Shown here: piece by piece, positions 1 through 12,800 of the stretch | How positions within the stretch are numbered: the first letter of the stretch is position 1 | Layout of the letters: each line of letters begins with the position of its first letter | DNA from: Branchiostoma floridae | Lineage: Eukaryota > Chordata > Leptocardii > Amphioxiformes > Branchiostomatidae | DNA: 64,000 bases | Reading direction: 5' to 3' | Assembly: GCF_000003815.2 (NCBI RefSeq) | Contig: NC_049988.1 | Span: 8,709,321 to 8,773,320 of the forward strand | Translations under genes and position numbers: made by a program | Notes under the pieces: model-generated | The model's database searches: none | What the model was told of the DNA's origin: nothing | What the model saw: the letters and a program-made list of their open reading frames with translations, nothing else

Positions 1-1929
1 ACCCCTCACAATCACATGTTCCTTGACCGGACGATGCTGTCAAGATCTGTCACGATAGAGTCGGAAAACAATAAATGGTAGAGTCAATTCGCTTCGCACC
101 TATTGAGATAGCGATTAGTCGAATTCAAAGACGATAGCGGCTCCATTCAGACAATGTGGTTTGGAGAATGTCCCTAATCGGCCGGCTGACTCCCCTAGCG
201 TAGTATTTACTCTATTTGACCAATTTCTACAATTAGACCACCAAACCACGAAGCCTGGTAGAGGCTACTGTACTCAGGCTTCCACAGATTTTCCTTAGCT
301 GCACTGCTCCCAGGATTCACTAGGGGGCATTACTAGAATGTTGTTACATCTGAGCCATTGACTTGTTACTTGAACTTCTGACTGAATGTCTCATCAGACC
401 AGTTAGATAATACATACAACATTGGCTGTCCAAACAGTTGGTTTAAGTTACAGCCACCCGAATTCTTCTTTCAGTCCTGGATTAGATGCCCTAGTTACTA
501 AACTTGGCTCTGTTCCACCAAGTTTTGCCAATTGTGGGAACATTGCCAACAACAAGGTTTCAAAGTACAAGTTTGGCCAAACCCTCTGGGTATGAGTGCA
601 GGTCCAAACAATGACTCAGACTACCGGTAAGGGGCAACATAGTTCAGTTGGAGAGAAACCCTGTCTAGAGTGTGGGTGTTTCCTGCATTGTCAGCAGCCG
701 TCAGTGAAATACTTCAGTTCAGAGACTTCACATTTGATTCATGAATTTTGGTAAGTTTGATGAAGCTACAGTGGTCATAAACTATCACAAAATCAGTACA
801 TTTAGTCTTATTCAGGAAAGTTATTCTCACTATAGCTTTAAATTGTGCGAAAAGGATTCAAGGGGGTTTATGTACGAAATATATCTGAACCATTGTGTTC
901 AGCTTTTGCGTAATCCCGGTTAAAATATCCAAGATGCCTCTGGCTGTCTGGGGCTCCACTAGTTTGTTTAAGGTTACATTTTCTGGGCTACAATTTCGCA
1001 GGCTGTTGTTACAATGGCAAGCTGGCTCGCCTAATGTTGTTGTAGCTCAGGCCCTGAGTTTGGCCAGATTTTACGGGTTACTAGATTTCAAGAGTGCTTG
1101 CCGCATTGTGGACTTTCAGTAGAAATTGATACACTGGATTTACCAACCTTGACTGGTTAATGGATCTATAATGTCTCTGATTTCTCAAGTAGTGTTACAG
1201 AGCCATTTTCATTGATCAAGCTTAGCTGTCCTAAGCCACTTTCATCCTTGATGGTGATTATCAGCCAAGTGTATCTAGATTATTTGATGTGAGATCCTCT
1301 GGATTAAGGCATTAAGTCATTTCAAGCTGTTTCAATCAAGGTAAGAAATATACAGAGTTGATGCTCATTGTGCCAGATAAAACATTGTTGTCATTAGTAC
1401 ATTTTTTAGTTCATGATCTTCATGCAACAGTTTTAAGGTGACCAGTATTCCAGACATGATTCAAATACTTCAGATGGCTTTGTATGATGGATACATGCAT
1501 TTCCACACCTTTTCCTACGTCACACCTCATTGGACGACATGCCGGTACACTATGGCCATAGTTCTGCTTCTCTGGAAAGTAGAATGGTATAGGGAATGTC
1601 ATTCTGCTTGTTCTGTCATGGGTTATGCTTTTCATAGAGTAGAGGTCAATGACAGGGTGTGTCCCCCATGTTTGGTAATGCCTCTGGTGACACATCTACA
1701 CAAAGCAATATTACGAAATAGTTTGCATTGTAACATGAACGTTTTCAGACTGTATTTTAAGTTCATAGCCCTTGGCTTGAAAGGTTATAGGGCTACCAGA
1801 TCCCAGTGTTTACTGTAGTATAGTACAGTTGTAAAGTCTTTTCATCATTGGAAGGTGGATTTCTTACTGTAGTGAACTACTGTTCTTACTGTAGTGAACA
1901 ACCGAGAGTGTGACCAGCCAACTTGATCA
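1..1929. other. No recognised feature
   Basis: AT-rich sequence with short random open frames only. No splice-flanked coding stretch, RNA gene or clear repeat was identified. Confidence 0.5.
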
Positions 1930-2294
1930 TATGGTACGGCGCCATTTACGATGAGGATTCATTACAACTGCTTTCTGGTTCACAAAATCTCAACAGCCTA
2001 GCCAACCAACAGCCACGGTTTTCACTCTCGGCGTGGTGCGTGCAATCATCGCGGGCGGAAGTCGGACATGGCGAGAAAATGTCGCCTATTGTTCGTCATT
2101 TGAAGAGATCAAAGGGTAGGGACCGTCCCCTGGGTGGCCGGAGGGGTCGCGCCATTGTGTCGCACAGGTGGGGACGCTATGGACAGGTGCAGGAAGAACA
2201 ATCCCCCAAAATCACCACTGAATGGTGCCCCCGACTTGGTTACACTGGAGTGGGTCGTTTCCGATAGCCTCCATGTTTTGATACCTGCCACCAG
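1930..2294 (+). promoter_or_regulatory. Candidate promoter / non-coding first exon of gene A
   Basis: This stretch is clearly richer in GC and CpG than its surroundings (gcgccattt, atcgcgggcgg, gtcgcgccattg). It ends in a near-consensus splice donor, ccaccag|gtaagg, with the exon end at 2294. The next good acceptor in the same direction is the one at 5730 in front of the gene A start codon. The 5' limit is unknown and no TATA box is evident. Linking it to gene A is inference. Confidence 0.35.
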
Positions 2295-5200
2295 GTAAGG
2301 TGGGGAGGGCGAGTGGCCGCTGACACGGCTAGGGTTACCGCCCTCTTCATTACACAGCCTGGGCAGGTATTTTCTCCGGCTTTGTTTGCTTACTTTGTCC
2401 TCTGTTTACCATCCTCTCTCTTTGGTCTGGCTTTGTCTGAGTTTATTTTAGTACTGGTCAGGCATTCAGGGCAGTTCTTACCAGCATTTCCATGTAAGCA
2501 GTCGACTTATGGTTGTGCTGTGAGACTATAGGAAGCTGACCTTATTAGGTGAGTTGGATTTTATGGTGTTAAGATATTGGGTTGGTTAGTCGCATTCATG
2601 AAGTCAGTGGAGTTTCACTGTATGCTGATCAGATAAGGCCCTGTTACAAAGACCAAAGGTGTACGGCGTGTGGTCACAGTTTCACTGGTACAAGATGGGG
2701 ACAACCGTTAGCCCCCCAAATCCGCACGAACCCCCACTCGAAGGTTGCTGAGCAAATTTGCTCTCCTGCGGGAATCACTGTCCTGTGTTTATAGCAGATC
2801 ATTTGAAGAGGTTATCACAAACTTGTTAAAGTTATTTGTCAAGGTGGACTGTTGATATGACAGGATATTGGCGTCCTGTCAGTATGTTTGTCACAGGACA
2901 TTTTTTGCTTATCTTTGATGCTTTGTGAAACAACAAGGTACTTGCTCCTCATGACCTATGTAGAAAAGTAGTAATCTCCAAACAGATGTTTGGGTAAAAA
3001 AAATCTAGCTATTAACATTATCTGTCAACCTATTTTCTTTCCATTTCTGCAGAAAGCGTTATGATTTAATTTCTATCCCAGCATTTGATAAATGTTAGGC
3101 CTGTACATGTTCAAATTCAAAATTTTGATTTTTATGTCATGGATAGCTACATGTAGGTACAGCCAAGGACGTTATATAACGTCCTTGGTACAGCATAACT
3201 CCACAATATCTTGCTATTTAGGTTATGGCCATACATAATGGTCTAAGCTTGTGCAAAACAAAATGTTTACAACATGTCTATCTTAGGAAGCTTTACATTC
3301 CGTTAGGTAAACCGTAAAGCATGTCAAACTTGTTGGTTCCCCTCTGGCAAGGTCATTATTCAAAAACCATTGCTCATGACTCAAGTGCAAAATAAGGCTT
3401 TTCTGTGATCAGCAGAATCAGTTAACTCATCATCTAGAGAAAGAGAAGTACACCATTGTCTTAACAAAGTTTCAATTGTGTATTTTACAACTGATTGATA
3501 ACTGGATTGTACATAGACATAGGCAGAGTAGTAGTATAAAGCTGATGAGCTAATGGTGATTACACAGTTGGGTAAATGCAAATGTTGTTTTTTGTACAGT
3601 TTATGAGGGAAATAAAAGCACACTACAAATTTTATAGCGTTATAGACGTTCCATTTCTTACATTCTAGTGGCAAAAGCATCACTTGAAGAAAGAGCATGA
3701 AAGACATAAGATTATTGTAATATATCACCTGAGCTGTATCACTGGTTTAGGGAAGATGTAAGTATTACTGTTATTGCAGGATGCAACAAATAACTGGATA
3801 ATGACACAGTGCAATCCGATTGGTTACACAGGTGTTTCTAACTACATTTGAAAACCGTTTTGTCCCTCACACAACCCGCCGAAGACCTTCTTTTGTGTCT
3901 CAAAGGCAAGGGAACAACAGCAGGACTTTGCCCTAATGCACCCCCATTATTCCCCCTGAAGATCGGTGGTAGAAAAAATAATAAAACAGAGCAGGGTTCA
4001 GGAGCCACCTGTACAGAAAGGTTCCCAGAGTTTTGTTCTATTGTGTTGGTCTACTAACGGTGGGGTCTCTGGGGCCACCTGAGACAAAGGATTACCCAAG
4101 ATAATTGTGACACACCTGACACAGGATTTCCGTTCCTACCTGCCCTTCATACCTGTTATGGGTTCCAAACTGTTCCTTCAAGTGATACTTCCATGTTTAT
4201 GAAAGTTTTGTGGCACAACATCACTTCCTGGCTGAACTATTCAACACATCCTTACTCAAGCTCAGTTACCAACCACATCTATGTGTGTATGTCTGATAGG
4301 TGTAAACAGTTGTTTGATCTAGTATGTATTGCCCGTCTATAGTTACTGGCCTATGGTTTCACATCTGGTGTGTCGGTATACAGTGCAGGTGACTGCTCTA
4401 CGGTTAGGCTTTTGTTTAGCGATCGATACACTGTCGAGTGTCCCCTGGTGTAGGTCCGAGCGGCCGGACCAGCCCCATTGAAAGTTAACAAGGTGAAACC
4501 AACCTAATTCCACCTCATTTCATTTCCGCCCAACGTGGCATGTAATATGTAACTTGCACTGACTTGATCAAGTCGTTCTGTGCACAACACTGTCATGATA
4601 AGGGTAGGGTAAAATTGAATAATAACGGTGATTTAATTGACTGTAATAATGAGCATCTTTGAAGGCCTCCAGTGTTGCTATAGTGAACTACAGGGGGTGG
4701 AGAGAGTATTTTGTCACAGAAAAAATCTATAAATCACAACTGCGTCATAGGTATTAAAGGTCAAAGTACACAAGGCTGCGTCATTAACAGGTTAGGTGAG
4801 TTTGATCAATGATTCACAAAGCTTAACTTGTAGGGCTGTTGTTTTTCCAGCACAGAACTTGAAACAGGTAACACAGATTTGTAGGAATCTTTGTTGAAAT
4901 CTTTTGTAGTTTGTGAATCTTTTTGGGATCTAAGACTTAATGACATTTGTTGCTAGGTACTGTATGTTATATAGCATATGATATTACTCAAATGAACACA
5001 ACATGTGTTATGTGAATGCATGGGTAAGATTGAACAGCTGTGTTTAACCCCATTTCTGCTTTGGTAGTATACCTTTCATTCTAGACCATGCGAACGACCT
5101 TGCTTAGCACTCCTGTTTCGTACAGTAAGATATCCCTACGTGTATCAGACCCTAGGTAAACAGCACGGTCTGGTGTGCCTTGCCACTTGTTTATGTATCC

Positions 5201-5730
5201 GTGCATGTTACCCTTTGTGCAGAGGGAAAGGTTAATGTAAAACTGATGAAAAGATACTCGGACAAATAGCACACCTGGGTTCTCTGAAGGTCAAGCTGCG
5301 GCCTAGCCTGTGTTCTATGTGTTTATATTGAATATCACATCTTTACGCCAGCTTTGCAAGTGGCTAACGTAATTGAAAAAATGTATCCCACTCATATCCC
5401 TTCTAGAACTTAAGCCAGCGCTTCCGAGAACATATCATGTACTGTTTTGACAGCCTTTTTGGAAAGAAGCTCAGTTAAGCCATCACTGTAAAGAGAATAG
5501 CCTAAGGTGATGGGAACAAAATACCTTTCTAGGTTGCATGGTCAGTTTTATGCCCAGAGACATAGAGACTCATTTGTTTGTCATCGTTGCCATTGGCAAG
5601 ATGATATGCATCTAACCCTCCCAGCTAAAGAGCCAATTAGAACTGGGCTTCATACAACAGTGGAGGGGTGAAGTTTGGCTGAAGTGTGACTGTACTGATC
5701 TTAATCTTAAACCTTTGTGTTCCCACTCAG
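2295..5730 (+). other. Probable first intron of gene A or upstream flank
   Basis: Lies between the candidate donor at 2295 and the acceptor at 5730. Apart from the palindrome at 3163 nothing is recognised; open frames are short and unbiased. Confidence 0.35.
3163..3188. repeat. Perfect 26-bp palindrome (ccaaggacgt core)
   Basis: ccaaggacgttat followed by its exact reverse complement, flanked by gtacag on one side and tacag on the other. It resembles in layout the palindrome at 48381-48406. Confidence 0.8.
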
Positions 5731-5762
5731 AGTTGAGACTGAAGGAAGAGTGAAGCAGAAGT
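5731..5762 (+). other. 5' UTR part of the start-codon exon of gene A
   Basis: A pyrimidine-rich acceptor (tcccactcag, ending at 5730) precedes 32 bases of leader and then the ATG at 5763. The transcript therefore probably has at least one further non-coding exon upstream. The best candidate donor I see is at 2294/2295. Confidence 0.6.
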
Positions 5763-7949
5763 ATGGAGAGTCAGCTGGAGATGGTGGCACTGCTGCTGAT
5801 GTGGCTGGTTTCACTGGTCAGCGGTCAGGGAGCGAAGACTTTCGACTGGCATGCAGCATACGACTACCCCTCCAGTAAGTTCTTGTCGCATTGTCATAAA
5901 ATGAAGTCTTAAATTCTGTGTAATGATCTTGTCAATGATTCAGTGGTTGTAATGTTAGCTTTTAGAGTAGTCAACACCTGACAGCGCAAGTAAAATGGAA
6001 AGAGGGACAAACAAATTCATGAAATGGCATGGGGAGTCCATGAGAAGAATGTATGGTAAGGAGGTAAAATGAAGTTAGATACAAGTGAATGAAGCAGTCA
6101 GCAACACAGGCCTTCTCAGTAAAATATTTAAGGAATAGACTTGATATTCATGTGGACTTAAATTTTGCATTTTTGTTCCAGGTACACCGTTTCCCGACAG
6201 TATGAAGTGTTGGACGTGCGTTGACGGTGCGGACGATAACTACAACTGTAACAGATGGGCGCCCGATGTCTGGTGTCCGGAAGGTCAGTTTCCTGTCTCT
6301 TGCACTTTGCAATTACATCTACAGGATTTATGAGACATAGCCTTTGGGTAATGTGCTGGCTAATCTACACGAATAGGATTTTTGTTAGGAAAGAATGTTT
6401 TGATGTTGTCTCTAATGGAACTTTTACGAGCAACCATTTGACCATCCCACCATTTTACCATTTTAAAACGTGTTAACCTCCAATTAGTTGTGAAGAAAAT
6501 GAGTTCAGGTGACCAAGGTCATTTGAACTGCTGGCAAAGACACAAATAAAGCAACAAAATATTACAATATCCGGCAAAAGACTTGAGATCTACTGTAACT
6601 CATTAAAAAGAAAAGACCTTATTTTGACAGAAATAGTCAGACAAGGGAAAAATTCAGCTGTTGGCTGTTGCTGACAGTGGTTACAGCTACCATTACTGTT
6701 TTTTCATCTTTGAAAAACAAGTTCAAATACATTCTTGTCTAGGAATGGAACTGTTGATGTTAAGCACCATTTTCTGCATTGTGTTAAAGTGTGAAGTGAT
6801 GAAGAGTTATTCAACAAGTTGTTAGGATTCCCATTTGTCCCAGTAAATACATTAGCCTGGAATATTTTCACCAAGCTGTTAATAAAAAATAGCAGGCATG
6901 AGCTAGACAGACAACAGTCAAGGCACAAGTGTGGTTTGACAAAGTTTATGTATAACATTGGAAATGTGTCTCACGATAGTGACATCTGAAGTGTGGGAAC
7001 ATTGCAGTCACACCCACAAAACAAAATAATTCTTTCAGACAGAAGATTTTTGGTATGCACGACAAGGTGTTTGATATATGCCAGGTAACGTCTACTACAT
7101 GTTGGTTTACAGTAGTTGACATACTCCTTTCCAAAATGGCCTCTAGGCTTAAAGATAGTATCTACAAGCCTATGTATGTTAAAAGGTGTTCCTTTGTTTT
7201 TTAGTCATAATATTTGGCTCTATTGCATGACAGATACTTTTGTCAATGATTTTTCTTATTCAAGAGTTTTGCCTTAATGTCACAATTAGAAATTGAGATT
7301 TAGAAGTTGCTACATTCTTATGTTAAAATCAGACAATCAAGTTCATAGGTGTTTATGAGATGGTGATATTCAATGCTATTTGTTGTACTGATTGCAGGAA
7401 CAAGGTACTGCCACACTGTTCACCACATGAACGAGGTCGGGCAGAGTATCAAGGTGTGGAAGAAGTGCGCTGCTGTGGACGAGTGTAGCGGATCAAATGT
7501 GGGATGTTCGAACACAGACATACCTGGAGTCAAGGTAAGGTGTTATTCTCCCAAACTGCTTTAAAATGGAACCCTAACTACCAATGAGAAGCACTGAAAT
7601 TAATTGAAGGAGTAAGCCAAGGGAATGAAGTAGGCATAATATTGCCACTCATCATGAATGTATCACTGCGCTATGCAACTTTTTGTTTTGATTTTTCAAT
7701 ACACTGGACAGAACTGGCATATACACAGACTAAAACAACTACTGATAGTTCATGAATTAAACATTGCTTCTCTATCATTTTCAGAAATGTGTCTCTTGCT
7801 GTGAAGGCCACATCTGCAATTACGATGTCCCCACGAACGAGACCAATGCGGTGTTTGAGAGACAAACAGCAAGCAGCGCCTCCTACCTCAGGTCAACAGA
7901 ACTGCTGCTTGTCACAGCTGCACTCTTCATTGTGTTGAGAATATTGTAA
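5763..7949 (+). CDS. LYPD6-like GPI-anchored LU-domain protein, gene A (4 coding exons)
   Basis: Coding exons 5763-5874, 6182-6283, 7398-7534 and 7785-7949 join to 171 codons plus stop, all with GT-AG borders and intron phases 1, 1, 0. Exon 1 gives a signal peptide ([18 protein letters not shown], ending near SGQG). Exons 2-4 give one three-finger LU domain with twelve cysteines: [50 protein letters not shown] serine-rich stretch followed by a hydrophobic C-terminus ([12 protein letters not shown]) looks like a GPI-anchor signal. An NET sequon follows the domain. As far as I recall, human LYPD6 is also 171 residues. The NRWAPD, YCxTxHxM and CCEGxxCN pattern is specific to LYPD6/LYPD6B within the Ly6 superfamily. 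Family role: cell-surface modulation of Wnt/LRP6 and nicotinic receptors; for this copy that is inference. Start chosen because it is the first ATG after the acceptor at 5730 and opens a signal peptide. Confidence 0.93.
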
Positions 7950-8890
7950 CATAAGCAAAAGTAGAGATGTAGCATAACTTGTACAAAAGAATGTATATAC
8001 AGAAAATTATATTTCTAGTCTACATTTACCCCTTCTCAGAATGAACTTAGTCCTGTGACATATCTTTTCTGTACAGCTGCTAAGAAAACAGGACAGCATA
8101 TTTTGAAAAGAAGGGGTAGGTTTTATCTTTATCAAGTGTTATTTGTACAGAACATTCAAAGAAAAATCGGCTTGTGCTTTGCATGTGTTCGCATTTCTAT
8201 AGTCATATTTTCCCTTGTGTGCTATGCTGCTTTAAGCTCAGTTGAAGGGGTGGCAAATATGCGTGCTGTACTTGTGTTTGGGTTTAACTTCAATAGATTA
8301 CATGGAATTTTCAGTCCCAACATGGACAAAAGCTGTTGCATTTGTCTACAAATCAGTATTTTCATCATGTGGAGTATTTGCTCTGTGATGATGTAATGTG
8401 TATAAAAGTATTTGTTACGAACAAGATTTCATTGACACAAATCATGAGAACAAAATATGGTGATAGGCCATAGCATGCAGGAAAAACCATACTGCTTTCC
8501 ATGTTAAAGATTGTATTCCTCTGGAGCTGCTAAATGTTATATCTCTGTCACAAAGCCATGGCTCTATTTATTTGTTTCTACCAGCTTTACTAGCTACTTA
8601 AATATGCCTAAAAGTGCTGAGCTTTTGATACTTAAAGCTTCTCGCCATAGATACATGTTAGTTTAATTTTTCTGGTTTACATTGAATGATCACAAAGATA
8701 TTTCACCTTTCTTGTTTGATTAAAATCACTGCACAATCAGAATTAGGATCAATCAACTGTTCTTCACCTTGCACACTTTTGTTGAAATTTCATTCGCTTT
8801 CACCATTCCACTCTCATCACCTATACTTTTATGTTTGTGTAAGAAAATTCTGTTGTTTCATTGAATGAATAAATTTTTAATATTAACACT
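7950..8890 (+). other. 3' UTR of gene A with poly(A) signal
   Basis: After the stop codon the sequence is AT-rich and non-coding until an AATAAA at 8868-8873, which would give a 3' UTR of about 0.93 kb. A second AATAAA at 9074-9079 is an alternative. Open stretches in this interval are short and show no coding character. Confidence 0.55.
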
Positions 8891-9409
8891 TGTGTATGAC
8901 TTATGTTTGTTATACAGAAGTATAACCTTAACGACATCATTTTAGATTAGATATGTTTAAGAAGGTATGCCCTTTCCTTAACCCATTTATAACTTAATTA
9001 AGACAACAAACACTGATACAGTAAAAGTCTCAGGAGAATAGTGGAAGTGCAACAGACAGGTTAGGTGCCTGAAAATAAATTTTATACAACATTGAACAGT
9101 TATTGTGGCATCTCAAGTGTCCAATACAAAATAGCTCAGGCCCTTCACAATTGGTATTCATTATCTATACATAACATTGTTGCTTTTCTCAGTTCTGGCA
9201 ATTTGTTTTATCCAGAGTTGCACTGTTTTGGATGGCAATGACACGAACACTACATGAAGAAGATACAAAACAATCAAAAAGGTGTGAAGAAAATGAGTCG
9301 GAGTGTTGTGATACATTTTTCTCAAAGATAAGTTCGACATTGTGTATGAAAAATTGCTCTTCATAAACGTCTAGCACCATTATTTGGTACTGTTATATAC
9401 ACATACTGT

Positions 9410-9802
9410 ATATCAGAAGACCACAAATTTATTCTTTGTGTATGGCAGAACTTTAACATCCCAAATAATGGACAGCATCAGAGTTTTTCAGACAATGAAG
9501 GTTTTACTTTTATGAGCAGTTTTCCCTGGGGTATTAGACTATGTTCCACATACCTGTATAATTTGACATGTTAAACAGGTAAATCTGCTAGAGGATCCTA
9601 AAAGAAGTATATGTACAGTAACTTTGAAAAAAACACACGTCTGTAACATACATTGTGCATGTCATAATATACAGAAATACAGTTGGATGTTATACTTTCC
9701 ACAACTTATCCTCTTTGAGCAACTGACTGTTAAATATTTGTCAATATACATGTATATTACTTAACAGTATGTACAAAAAATATGCTTCCCAGTAGGTCTT
9801 AA
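9410..9802 (-). other. 3' UTR of gene B with poly(A) signal
   Basis: Reading away from the stop codon on the minus strand, the first canonical AATAAA lies at 9433-9428 (seen as tttatt on the plus strand). This implies a 3' UTR of about 0.4 kb, ending some 0.5 kb from the end of the convergent gene A. Confidence 0.5.
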
Positions 9803-12800
9803 CTAAGAATAAAGTCTGTAGTGATAAAAGACAAGTAAGCAGGCTAAAACAGTCGACAAAAACGGCTGTATTCTTTTTGCTGAGTTCAATGGCGTGATGG
9901 TGGCAAATATGGCATCGCTTGCATTTCTGGGCACTTCTGGGTTACAAACGTTCCCTTCACAACAGGATATGCACTCCTGTGAGGAAAGAAACATTACCGG
10001 TGTGAGTATCCTGTTCACAGTAGTTTGCACCCAACATAAGTCAAGTAAAGGTCGTATCTCACTGCATTTGGGGCGCCGGTGCGGCACTGTGGGGTTCAAA
10101 TGATACTCAACGAATTTTAGAGATAAAGAACCTATTTTCCTACGTTTTGTGTATTTTGTTGTCTTCTAAGTCATACTTTTACGTATTACGCAATAACTAA
10201 GTCATAAAACATTGATGCAGCGAACGAACCCCGCAGTGCCACACCAGTGCCCCAAGTGCAGGGAGATACCACCTTAAGTCAAGGTTGCGCCAGACTATTT
10301 TCATTGGATCATAATCATAGGAAAATTCCTCTGTCTTTATACACTGCAATAGAAGAACAACAACTTTAAGGTAGTCCATCACATCACAAGTTCAACCAAT
10401 GATTGATTCAACCAGTGAAAGAGCATGTCCATCAAATATTTGCATTTTTACGGTTTCATTTCTACATTTTGATGAAGGTGGGTGGGACTATGAGATCAGT
10501 CTATTGCTGACCACATTCTGTTCCTTCCTCTAGCAAGGATAATTTTACTGTCAGGGCTGAAACTCGGTAACAGTAGCAGTCCCTCAAGACCTGGTCTCAG
10601 GAACTAATTTGATCATTGCCACTGATAAGTGACTATTTGAGCCAAAAAAAACTTTGGTGATAATTGCTGTTAAATCCTTAAGTTACATGTAGATCAGAAT
10701 GATTCCTTTGCCTGATAATGAGTGTTTTCAAGGTGGATTATTATACTATCTCATAAAAATAGAGATGTCTACTTTGAAAAGAATTCAAACAGAATCATAG
10801 ACTGGTATTTGTGGGGGATTTTTTAATTAGTAATAGCAGAAACTTTTTTAATCACCAGATTAGACTTCATAGCATGTTGCCTTTTATGTTTTATCTTTAC
10901 TTCTTGACAATTTTTATGAAGTCCACCTAGGGTTGCTGGAAGGAAATTAGGCATCAAACCTTCACCTGATGAGCAAGCAGGTCTACTAAACACCAGGGAG
11001 CACCAGACAGTGTGGGTAAGTCAGTCATATTTTTCATACAATCCAGGAACTACATAATGGAGCCAGGATGAACTTCCTGGACATGTGAAAATGTTCAGTT
11101 CATGACCCATTTACAAGGTGAAAACAGGAAAGGTACATGTAAAACTGCAGAGTTGTGCACCTGAGGAAGCTCTGTTGGCCTTCAGGACATTCCTGCCTGA
11201 CTCTGATACAGGAAGCCAGTTTTGATTAAACAGTGGGATGTACTACTTCTGCTAGTGGGTCTTATGACCTTGTAACACATTTGGCAAGCTTCGCCTGTAT
11301 TTGTTTGATCACAGATAGACAGAAAGGAAGATATTTCACCTGAAAATGTACCAATCTCTGTGATCTGAGAACATCGGCCAATCCCTAAAAATCATGCACT
11401 GATTACTGCAAAGAATGTCAGATCTCGCAGGCTTGTAGAACAATTAATTTTTGTATAGTGTGACAGGCTTTAGGCTGAAATTTGACAGCAGGAACACATT
11501 TTCCCCACTGGTTTCTTTTATATATCACCCGATTTTGTGAGAAAAAATAGCTTGGACATTATTCTAAATTTTAGTCACATTTATGTGCATTGGGATGGGG
11601 GGAAAAGGACACAGTTTGTCAAGTTGTGGTTTTCTGATAATGCTTTCACTATGTTGCAATTTGTAGAAAAGTCTTTGAGATAGAATGAAAGAAAACAACA
11701 TGAAATTTTTATTATAAATCAGTAATTTCCAATCACAAATGCAGATACAGTATTTTGAGCTAAATAATGGTGTTATCTCCAAGCAGAGGTTGGGATGCAA
11801 AAGCATTATACAGTCAAACCTGTCTACAGCGGCCACTCAAGGGACTGGTCGAAATTGGCCACTATAGAGAGGTGGCCACTATAGAGAATATGCTAATTAA
11901 TTGACCACAAGCAATAAGTTACACATGGTTTTAGTACCCACTGATCTTTATTCACATAATACAGTACTGTACATGTACTGCAATGATTTTACACTATATG
12001 TATTAAGAAAACAAAAGCTATAAAAAGTTTTAAATGTTCTACAGTTGATATTGTCTGAAGAGACCGGTATCGTCATATTTCTTTGATCTTTCGTCTTGTA
12101 TCCTTTGATACTTCGCCGTCCGTGTGTTCCCTCCCGCGTTCACACGTCAGGTTCGCCCATTATGCTAATGTGGTACTCACAAGAAAAGTCTCGTCATTTT
12201 AGACTTATCTCTTAATAAATGTAAGAATAAAATCCACCATAGTCTGAAGTTCATATCATTTTGTCTTTGTAACAATTCATTTAGAAAGTTTTTGTGATAA
12301 AAATTAACCTAAGCGATAGTGTATTAGAACGTAACTTTAACGCAATTTACATTGGTGTCGTCTATTGACCTTATATGACCTCGCTTGTCGGCGGGTATGG
12401 GTAGCGCCAGTTTACGAAGTTTTGTTTTGAAAATAAATCAAAGAGGTTTTAAATCCGGCATAGGGTGACGATACGGCAGCTGTATATGGCCGAACGCGTG
12501 CCGAAACATAGATCAGCGGTCCGCGTGGCCGTAATCGGCAGTGTTTTTGTACCTGCGGGACCGGAAATCGTGTGGCCGTGGCCGCGTTGGACAGGTGGCC
12601 GCTAAGCCTATTTCTTAATCATTACGAATCCAAGGGACCGACAAAAAGGGGCCACTATGGGCAGGTGGCCGTTATGCAAAGGTGGCCGCTAATACAGGTT
12701 TGACTGTATACTTACCAAACATCAGCTTGATGATAAAAAGATGTTTTACATGTACATGTACTTACTCTAATGGTGTTGGTTGCTCCAAAATCTCTGCATC

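Noticed and set aside
1438-1818. 126-codon open frame on +
   Set aside because: Also starts at a non-ATG codon; no domain, no codon bias, and the opposite strand is similarly open.
9803-10099. Extension of the gene B last exon upstream of 9976 as one 98-codon frame
   Set aside because: The frame upstream of the cag acceptor at 9979-9977 runs into the foldback element and has no homology to the family; the splice site at 9976 is consistent with genes A and C.
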